A stretch of 10,705 nucleotides of DNA from Deltaproteobacteria bacterium. Its GTDB lineage: Bacteria; Desulfobacterota; Desulfarculia; Adiutricales; Adiutricaceae. The stretch lies in NCBI GenBank assembly GCA_031279155.1, contig JAITJB010000250.1:1-10705 (forward strand), read 5' to 3'. Shown here in pieces: positions 5,984 through 10,705 of this stretch. The position numbers and the translations under genes were made by a program. The notes below the pieces were generated by a model. It ran no database searches and had not been told where the DNA came from. It saw only the letters and a program-made list of their open reading frames with translations. Position 1 is the first letter of the stretch; each line of letters starts with the position of its first letter.

Positions 5984-6871
5984 ATGGCTTCCCTTAAGGA
6001 TATTAAACGCCACATCGTGGCGGTTAAGCAGACTCAAAAGCTGACTAAGGCCATGAACATGGTGGCCGCAGCTAAGCTTAGGAGCACCCAAAACCGCACC
6101 GAGCGCTTTCGCTTCTACGCCCAAGAGCACTATCGGTTGATTACCGAGATCGGGCGGCGGGCCACCGAAGTCGGGACCCCGCTCTTAGCCGACTGCCCGG
6201 AGGCCAAAAAGGTCTTAATTATGACCTTCACCTCCGATCGCGGTCTGTGCGGAAGCTATAACACTAACGTTATCTCTAAAACCTTGTCGCAGATCCGCTC
6301 TTTCCGCGACCAGGGCCTGGCCTCAGATCTCTATGTCGTGGGCCGCAAGGGTTATGACTATTTTAATCGCTATAGATTGGCCAATATCGTCGAAAGTATT
6401 GTCGGAGAAACCGGCGTCTTTGACTACGATAAAGCCAGAGAGGTCACCAATAAGCTCATCGAGTACTACCGCGACGGTCAGTACCAAGAGATTATTTTGT
6501 GCTATACCGCCTTTAAGTCGCTCACTAGGCACGTGGTGACTGTTGAGCGTTTTCTGCCCCTGGTGGAAGATACCCATCACCACCATGAGATGGTCTCCTT
6601 TGAAGAATCTCAGAACTACACCATCGAGCCCAAGCCTCGGGAGCTTTTAAACCGCCTGATCCCTAGGAGCCTTTCCATCATGGTCTACCGGGCTCTTTTA
6701 GAGTCGGTGACCTCTGAGAACGCGGCCCGCATGCAGGCTATGGATAACGCCAGTAAGAGCTGTAAGGATATTATTACCAACTTGACCATGGCCTTCAATA
6801 AAGCCAGGCAAGCGGCGGTGACCAACGAGCTCTTAGATATCGTAAATGGGGCTGAGGCCTTAAGGGGCTAA
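5984..6871 (+). CDS. atpG: F-type ATP synthase subunit gamma
   Basis: A 295-aa central rotor shaft that turns inside the alpha3beta3 ring and couples it to the c-ring. The N-terminal helix (MASLKDIKRHIVAVKQTQKLTKAM) and the C-terminal helix (from SENAARMQAMDNASKSC to NELLDIVNGAEAL) form the coiled-coil shaft; the Rossmann-like middle part carries TSDRGLCGSYNTN (83-95). Length fits the family. A run of four histidines at 198-201 lies in the variable middle part and has no known role. GAGAGGG directly after the atpA stop codon, six bases before the ATG, is the ribosome site, so atpA and atpG are probably translated in a coupled way. A 146-bp spacer follows. Confidence 0.97.
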   Translation: MASLKDIKRHIVAVKQTQKLTKAMNMVAAAKLRSTQNRTERFRFYAQEHYRLITEIGRRATEVGTPLLADCPEAKKVLIMTFTSDRGLCGSYNTNVISKTLSQIRSFRDQGLASDLYVVGRKGYDYFNRYRLANIVESIVGETGVFDYDKAREVTNKLIEYYRDGQYQEIILCYTAFKSLTRHVVTVERFLPLVEDTHHHHEMVSFEESQNYTIEPKPRELLNRLIPRSLSIMVYRALLESVTSENAARMQAMDNASKSCKDIITNLTMAFNKARQAAVTNELLDIVNGAEALRG

Positions 6872-6959
6872 GAGGCTTAGCTGATAATTAATGGTCATTG
6901 CGATAGCACGCTAGCCCGCTAGCAAATACTTCGTAGGTTGGCTTTAGTTTTTAAATCTT

Positions 6960-7008
6960 GTCTGAATATAGGTTCAGACTAAAATACCCATCGACCTTAA
7001 GTCGAAGG
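6960..7008 (+). promoter_or_regulatory. Two hairpins and the ribosome site before atpD
   Basis: In the atpG-atpD spacer, GTCTGAA (6960-6966) and TTCAGAC (6973-6979) form a perfect 7-bp stem with loop TATAGG. TCGAC (6991-6995) and GTCGA (7001-7005) form a second stem that touches the ribosome site AAGG (7005-7008). AAGG is nine bases from the ATG at 7018 and 18 from the ATG at 7027, which decides for 7018. Further upstream, GCTAGC is repeated at 6910-6915 and 6918-6923. The hairpins may mark RNA processing or tune atpD translation; that is inference. Confidence 0.6.
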
Positions 7009-7017
7009 TTTCTTTGG

Positions 7018-8442
7018 ATGGTTTCTATGAACGAGGGTAAGATAATCCAGGTCATCGGTCCAGTGGTCGACGTGGCTTTCTCCGAAGGCCAACTGCCGCA
7101 GATCCTAAATGCTCTTTTGGTCACCAACCCTGCAATTAACGATAAGAGCGACAATTTGATCCTCGAAGTTGCTCAGCATTTGGGCGACAACACCGTACGG
7201 ACCATCGCCATGGACATCACCGACGGTCTGGTCAGGGGTATGACGGCCAAGGACACCGGTGACGCCATTCGGGTGCCGGTGGGTAAACCCACCTTGGGCC
7301 GCGTCTTAAACGTGGTCGGGCAGCCCGTTGACGGCATGGGCGATGTGGTTAGCGATAAATACTACCCCATCCACCGGCCCTCGCCGCAGTTTACTCAGTT
7401 AGATACCTCCGTAAGAGTCTTGGAAACAGGGGTCAAAGTTATCGATCTTTTGGTTCCCTTCCCCAGGGGCGGCAAGATGGGCCTTTTTGGGGGAGCTGGC
7501 GTGGGTAAGACCGTCATTATGATGGAGATGATCCACAACATCGCCATGCACCATGGTGGTATTTCGGTCTTCGGCGGCGTTGGCGAGCGGACCAGAGAAG
7601 GCACCGACCTTTATAACGAAATGAAGGAAAGCGGGGTCATCGATAAGGCCGCTCTCGTTTACGGCCAGATGACCGAGCCCCCGGGCGCCAGGGCCAGAGT
7701 GGCCTTAACCGCGCTTACGGCAGCCGAATACTTCCGCGACGAAGAAGGCCAAGACGTGCTCCTCTTTGTCGATAACATCTACCGCTTCACTCAAGCCGGA
7801 TCCGAAGTTTCGGCCCTCTTGGGCCGCATGCCCTCAGCCGTGGGTTACCAGCCGACTTTAGCAACTGAATTAGGCGAACTTCAAGAGCGCATCACTAGTA
7901 CCAACCGAGGATCTATTACCTCTGTCCAATGCGTCTACGTCCCGGCTGACGACTTAACTGACCCGGCCCCGGCTACGACCTTCTCCCACTTAGACGGTAC
8001 GGTTACTTTATCGAGGCAGATAGCTGAGCTAGGTATTTATCCGGCCGTTGATCCCTTAGACTCCACCAGCCGCATCTTAGACGCCAACTACCTTGGCTTA
8101 GATCACTACCAGACGGCCCGCAAGGTCCAGCAGACCCTCCAAAAATACAAAGACCTCCAAGACATCATCGCCATCTTGGGCATGGAGGAATTGAGCGAGG
8201 ACGATAAGATTACCGTGGCTAGGGCCCGCAAGATCCAGCGCTTCTTGTCCCAGCCCTTCTTTGTGGCCGAAGTCTTCACTGGTTCCCCGGGTAAGTTCGT
8301 TAAAGTCGAAGATACCGTCAGGGGTTTTAAGGAGATTTTAGAGGGTCGTCATGACGATCTGCCCGAACAGGCCTTCCATATGGTCGGCGGTATCGAGGAG
8401 GTCAAGGAGAAGGCCGATAAGCTGCGTCAGGACGCGGCTTAA
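7018..8442 (+). CDS. atpD: F-type ATP synthase subunit beta (catalytic)
   Basis: A 474-aa catalytic subunit that makes ATP from ADP and phosphate. Walker A GGAGVGKT is at 158-165, the catalytic glutamate is E190 in GVGER, Walker B LLFVDN ends at D252, and the segment ALLGRMPSAVGYQPTLATELG (266-286) is fully typical. The loop that pushes on gamma, usually DELSEED, reads E-E-L-S-E-D-D (390-396), keeping all acidic charges. DNIYRFTQ (252-259) has Tyr where Phe is usual. The ATG at 7018 has AAGG nine bases upstream; the ATG at 7027 (MNEGKIIQ) agrees slightly better with family N-termini, so a 471-aa form is possible. An in-frame TTG at 6958 lies inside a hairpin without a ribosome site and would add a non-conserved tail; I reject it. 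Confidence 0.97.
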   Translation: MVSMNEGKIIQVIGPVVDVAFSEGQLPQILNALLVTNPAINDKSDNLILEVAQHLGDNTVRTIAMDITDGLVRGMTAKDTGDAIRVPVGKPTLGRVLNVVGQPVDGMGDVVSDKYYPIHRPSPQFTQLDTSVRVLETGVKVIDLLVPFPRGGKMGLFGGAGVGKTVIMMEMIHNIAMHHGGISVFGGVGERTREGTDLYNEMKESGVIDKAALVYGQMTEPPGARARVALTALTAAEYFRDEEGQDVLLFVDNIYRFTQAGSEVSALLGRMPSAVGYQPTLATELGELQERITSTNRGSITSVQCVYVPADDLTDPAPATTFSHLDGTVTLSRQIAELGIYPAVDPLDSTSRILDANYLGLDHYQTARKVQQTLQKYKDLQDIIAILGMEELSEDDKITVARARKIQRFLSQPFFVAEVFTGSPGKFVKVEDTVRGFKEILEGRHDDLPEQAFHMVGGIEEVKEKADKLRQDAA

Positions 8443-8450
8443 AATCTAGG

Positions 8451-8498
8451 GGCCTTACGGCCGGCGATCTCAAACCCCCTCGATTGGATTCGATGGGG
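8451..8498 (+). repeat. Hairpins between atpD and atpC
   Basis: CCCC-C-TCGA (8475-8483), loop TTGGAT, TCGA-T-GGGG (8490-8498): eight base pairs with one C/T mismatch. A smaller stem, GGCC-TTAC-GGCC, is at 8451-8462. No T-run follows, so it is not a terminator. It may shield the atpD 3' end or lower atpC expression relative to atpD; both are inference from position. Confidence 0.65.
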
Positions 8499-8516
8499 CC
8501 TATTGGGTGATTGTCA

Positions 8517-8975
8517 ATGAGCGATAAACAATTTAAGCTGACGGTGGTCTCACCGGATAAGAATCTCTTGGTGGATATACCCGTCAGCGCCGTCGGGGCC
8601 AGGGGCACGGAAGGCGATTTTACGGCCATGCCGGGTCACATCCCCTTTCTAACCGATTTAAAGCCCGGAGAACTTTGGTACCGTACCAATGAGGGCGCCC
8701 ACAAGATGGTTAGCGTTAGCGGTGGTTTTATTGAGGTCCTGCCCCAAAAAGTGACTGTCTTAGCCGATAGCTGCGAGCTACCAGGCGAGATAGACGAAGA
8801 GCGGGCTAACCGGGCCAAGCAGCGCGCCGAGATCAAGATTAAAAGGGCCCATGAACTAGCGGCCAAAGGATTACTTACTACTAGCGACGAAGCCGAATTG
8901 CGCCGCGCTGAAATCAAGCTCAACCGGGCTATGGCTAGGCTAAAGTTTATCGATAAGTACCGCTCTAGACGCTGA
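8517..8975 (+). CDS. atpC: F-type ATP synthase subunit epsilon
   Basis: A 152-aa rotor subunit that binds gamma and the c-ring and can inhibit ATP hydrolysis. The N-terminal beta-sandwich (about 5-85) shows FKLTVVSPDKNL, EGDFTAMPGHIPFLTDLKPG and VSGGFIEVLPQKVTVLADS. The C-terminal helical hairpin (about 92-150) is very rich in A, E, R and K. It is slightly longer than the E. coli protein (139 aa). I start at the ATG at 8517 because GGGTGA stands six bases upstream; a TTG at 8511 would add two residues but would overlap that site. It is the last gene of the operon, 42 bp before the terminator hairpin. Confidence 0.96.
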   Translation: MSDKQFKLTVVSPDKNLLVDIPVSAVGARGTEGDFTAMPGHIPFLTDLKPGELWYRTNEGAHKMVSVSGGFIEVLPQKVTVLADSCELPGEIDEERANRAKQRAEIKIKRAHELAAKGLLTTSDEAELRRAEIKLNRAMARLKFIDKYRSRR

Positions 8976-9016
8976 TTTAGGCCCGCTCCTTTTTTTCTTT
9001 ATAAAAAATCAATATT

Positions 9017-9047
9017 AACGCCGCAGCCTTGGCTGCGGCGTTTTATT
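9017..9047 (+). terminator. Intrinsic terminator of the atp operon
   Basis: AACGCCGCAGCC (9017-9028) pairs perfectly with GGCTGCGGCGTT (9031-9042), with effective loop CTTG, followed by TTATTT. It stands 42 bp after the atpC stop. A pyrimidine-rich stretch with seven T lies between stop and hairpin (8990-9000). Confidence 0.95.
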
Positions 9048-9079
9048 TGCGCGATCTTTACAAAATTTTTACTTTTACC

Positions 9080-9108
9080 TTGACGAAAACTTACTTTAGG
9101 CCTATATT
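9080..9108 (+). promoter_or_regulatory. Sigma70-type promoter of the transporter gene
   Basis: TTGACG (9080-9085), a 17-bp spacer, and TATATT (9103-9108), five of six matches in each hexamer. The expected transcription start is near 9115, just before a leader hairpin, giving a leader of about 70 nt. It lies directly after the atp terminator, so the transporter is transcribed independently. Confidence 0.8.
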
Positions 9109-9118
9109 TCATATCAGT

Positions 9119-9152
9119 CTGCCAGCGCAAAGGCGTAGGCAGGCAATTTTTT
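9119..9152 (+). promoter_or_regulatory. Leader hairpin followed by T6 (possible attenuator)
   Basis: CTGCC-AG-CGC, loop AAAG, GCG-TA-GGCAG (9119-9142), that is, a 5-bp and a 3-bp stem separated by a symmetric two-base internal loop. GCAA and six T (9147-9152) follow. The hairpin begins almost at the predicted transcription start. It resembles a weak intrinsic terminator but the T-run is four bases away from the stem. I recognise no known riboswitch class. Confidence 0.45.
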
Positions 9153-9183
9153 GGGTTTCTAGTCTTCAGGACCACTTAGGTCC

Positions 9184-10191
9184 ATGGATTATAGTTTAAT
9201 GTCGACCAGAACTAAAGCCTTGTTGTTTCTCATTTCGGCTACGTTTATTTGGGGTATTTCCTCGCCTTTAAATCGACACGCCTTAGCCAATATCCACCCT
9301 TGGGCCTTTTCGGCCTTTAGGTATTTATTTGGTTTTCTGGCCTTGCTGCCGCTGGCTTTAAGATTTGGTCATCGGCCAGCCCCGGCCCACTATTTTTTTC
9401 ATCCCGTTGAGCGCTACGAGTGGCTCAAGGCCGGGATTATCTTGGGGACCCTGCTTACTTTAGGCTCATGCTTACAGTACTTTGGTCTGATGACCACCAC
9501 GGCTTCTAAGAGCGGCTTTATCACCTCTCTGTACGTCTCCATGGTCGCTCTCTTTGGCTTTGTCTTAGGTCAGATCCCTAGGGCTAAGGTCTGGATAGGG
9601 CTCACTTTGTGCCTTATAGGCTTAGTCTTTATCGGTAACCCTGGTTCGGCTTCGGGCTTTAACCGCGGCGACGCCTTAACCTTGGTGGCCGATATCATCT
9701 GGGCTATCCACATGATGGTTATGGGCTACTTTGCCGTCCGGGTCAATCCCTGGAAGCTTGTAGCCTCACAGTCAGGCGTCTGCTGCACCATCTGTTTTGT
9801 CTTGGCCTTTTGGACCAATACCCTCCCGACCTGGCCAGAGTTTGGCCTAGTCTGGCCCTTTTTGGTTTGGGGCGTTATGTCGGTAAGCGTAGCTTACGTC
9901 TGCCAGGCCATGGCCCAGGTCAATACCTCGCCCACGGCCACAGCCATCATTATGCAGTTTCAGCCGGTTTTGGGCGCCAGCTGCGGGGTCTTATTTTTAG
10001 GTGAAGAGGTAAGCCTCAGTATGGTCTTAGGCGCGGCCTTTTTGATAACCGGGGCCTTAATCGCCCAGAGGGCCGGCGAATGCTTTAGGCTCGATCGTAA
10101 CGACCCGAAATTTAACCTAGTTCTGGCCGCCCGCGTCTTGGTGGGCATAACCATCCTTTCGGCCTGCGGCCTATCGGTCTTATTGACCTAG
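9184..10191 (+). CDS. EamA-family (DMT superfamily) inner-membrane transporter
   Basis: A 335-aa polytopic membrane protein with two EamA repeats. Repeat 1 (about 12-152) starts with the typical LLFLISATFIWGISSPLNRHAL and has the ASKSGFITSLYVSMVALFGFVLGQ segment; repeat 2 (about 162-295) has DALTLVADIIWAIHMMVMGYF and the hallmark end FQPVLGASCGVLFLGEEVSLSM. This family usually has ten helices and exports or imports small metabolites such as amino acids; the substrate cannot be told from sequence. A charged loop (62-80, HRPAPAHYFFHPVERYEW) separates helices 2 and 3. After repeat 2 there is a hydrophilic link and an additional hydrophobic segment (311-334), so eleven helices are likely. The start at 9184 is the longest plausible; its ribosome site is poor (AGG three bases away) and an ATG at 9199 is possible. 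It has its own promoter and terminator. Confidence 0.92.
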   Translation: MDYSLMSTRTKALLFLISATFIWGISSPLNRHALANIHPWAFSAFRYLFGFLALLPLALRFGHRPAPAHYFFHPVERYEWLKAGIILGTLLTLGSCLQYFGLMTTTASKSGFITSLYVSMVALFGFVLGQIPRAKVWIGLTLCLIGLVFIGNPGSASGFNRGDALTLVADIIWAIHMMVMGYFAVRVNPWKLVASQSGVCCTICFVLAFWTNTLPTWPEFGLVWPFLVWGVMSVSVAYVCQAMAQVNTSPTATAIIMQFQPVLGASCGVLFLGEEVSLSMVLGAAFLITGALIAQRAGECFRLDRNDPKFNLVLAARVLVGITILSACGLSVLLT

Positions 10192-10201
10192 GGTAAAAAG
10201 A

Positions 10202-10256
10202 GCTAAGGAAAGCCAAGGGCCCCTGGCTATGCCAAGGGCCCTTGGCTTTTCTTAGC
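10202..10256. terminator. Very long hairpin after the transporter gene
   Basis: Two 21-base arms (10202-10222 and 10236-10256) pair over their full length with a single G-T wobble, and the stem resumes after one mismatch with TGGC/GCCA around loop TAT. The inner part consists of two almost identical 16-base palindromes, GCCAAGGGCCCCTGGC and GCCAAGGGCCCTTGGC, separated by TAT. CTTTTCTTAG inside the 3' arm could supply the U-rich tail of a shorter GGGCCC-centred terminator. It begins 10 bp after the stop codon and probably terminates the transporter transcript; being symmetrical it might also work from the other side. Confidence 0.8.
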
Positions 10257-10635
10257 GCCCGGCCTGGGCGTTGATTGGTGGCGCATAAAAAGTGCGCTAC
10301 CAGACTTGGTAGTAAAACCAGCCAAAGGTAACGGCGTCCACCGCGAGGTGCAGTCTGAAAGAAGGAGGTACAGTCTGAAGGAGGCTGGAGGCAAATCTAA
10401 GGCCCTACGAACATCAAACCGCCTTTTCTGACACAGAGGCTCCATAAGAAGAACGGGGTTTCGAGAAAATTGCTCACAGGCTGAAACATTAATCTTAAAC
10501 CGATGTAGTAAAAGACGCGCTCCACTACCTGGAAGTTCTTTCCGCCGCACTACTCGCCGAAAGCAGGTCGAGGAAGTCATAATGGCCCTTCTGACCGACT
10601 GGCCAAAGGCGCAGACGATCATAATAAGCACAATG
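10257..10635. other. Gene-free interval between two large hairpins
   Basis: About 380 bp in which I recognise no gene. Base composition is closer to the coding regions than to the AT-rich spacers elsewhere. It holds two neighbouring small hairpins (GCGCA-TAAAAAG-TGCGC at 10281-10297 and CTACCA-GACT-TGGTAG at 10297-10312), a 20-bp near-duplication around CAGTCTGAA (10349-10368 and 10369-10388), and an exact AAGGAGGT at 10362-10369 without a start codon at a useful distance. Open frames on either strand show no family motif. A decayed gene or an unrecognised small RNA are both possible. Confidence 0.5.
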
Positions 10636-10674
10636 AACGAAAGGGTTGTATCAAATTGATACAACCCTTTCGTT
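10636..10674. terminator. Perfect 39-bp palindrome, probable bidirectional terminator
   Basis: Arms of 19 bases (10636-10654 and 10656-10674) are exact reverse complements around a single A. Read as RNA, a stem GGGTTGTATC/GATACAACCC with loop AAATT is preceded by ACGAAA and followed by TTTCGTTT, the layout of an intrinsic terminator usable from both sides. No gene is seen that would end here from the left; a converging minus-strand gene beyond the right edge is plausible. A high-affinity site for a dimeric regulator is the alternative. Confidence 0.65.
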
Positions 10675-10705
10675 TGCGGTGCCGATATTTATTTTAACGT
10701 ACATT

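Noticed and set aside
6935..6972. Internal promoter before atpD (TTGGCT and TATAGG-like hexamers)
   Set aside because: The spacing is well off 17 bp and both hexamers are poor; the bases are better explained by the hairpin.
6958..7017. Longer atpD start at TTG 6958
   Set aside because: The additional residues (SEYRFRLKYP and onward) are foreign to the beta family, the codon lies in a hairpin, and AAGG suits the ATG at 7018.
10280..10312. tRNA-like stretch on the minus strand (AGTCTGGTAGCGCAC resembles a D-arm)
   Set aside because: No acceptor stem, anticodon arm or GGTTCRA-type T-arm can be placed around it; it is better explained by two small hairpins.
10227..10664. Open frame of 145 codons on the minus strand
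   Set aside because: It begins with TTG inside the 39-bp palindrome, has no ribosome site or recognisable motif, and its end runs through the long transporter terminator.

Overview
The window is an ordinary bacterial chromosome segment built around an F-type ATP synthase operon. The likely source is a member of the Desulfobacterota (former Deltaproteobacteria) or a relative. The basis is the gene order b'-b-delta-alpha-gamma-beta-epsilon without the a and c subunits, paired b-type subunits with a signal-peptide-like N-terminus on the second, and a small membrane protein resembling the PP0621-type family next to a lytic transglycosylase. The phylum is an inference; nothing here fixes genus or species.

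Left part (1-1721, minus strand): read in the direction of transcription, this holds folK (folate biosynthesis), a 363-bp gap with seven tandem copies of a 17-bp unit, a 78-aa membrane-anchored protein, and, overlapping it by ATGA, the N-terminal 210 codons of a secreted lytic transglycosylase that runs off the left edge. The middle gap (1722-2512) separates divergent folK and atp. It is AT-rich and holds two adjacent hairpins and a near-consensus sigma70 promoter (TTGACC, 17 bp, TATAAT) for the atp operon.

Centre (2513-8975, plus strand): atpF', atpF, atpH, atpA, atpG, atpD, atpC. Together they encode the whole F1 sector plus the peripheral stalk b/b' pair; the proton-channel genes atpB and atpE must be elsewhere. 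The spacing is unusually loose (199 bp before atpA, 146 bp before atpD, 74 bp before atpC), and these gaps carry hairpins and short tandem repeats. A strong intrinsic terminator closes the operon at 9017-9047.

Right part (9048-10705): a monocistronic EamA/DMT-family transporter has its own promoter (TTGACG, 17 bp, TATATT), a leader hairpin followed by six T, and a very long 55-nt hairpin after the stop. The last about 450 bp has no convincing gene and contains a perfect 39-bp palindrome near the right edge.

I see no mobile element, CRISPR array, phage gene or RNA gene, and no clear novel system. The most interesting items are non-coding: the 17-bp tandem array, the paired hairpins between folK and atp, the leader structure before the transporter, and the gene-free interval between two large hairpins at the right end. 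The small cysteine-less relative of a zinc-ribbon-like family is the most interesting protein.
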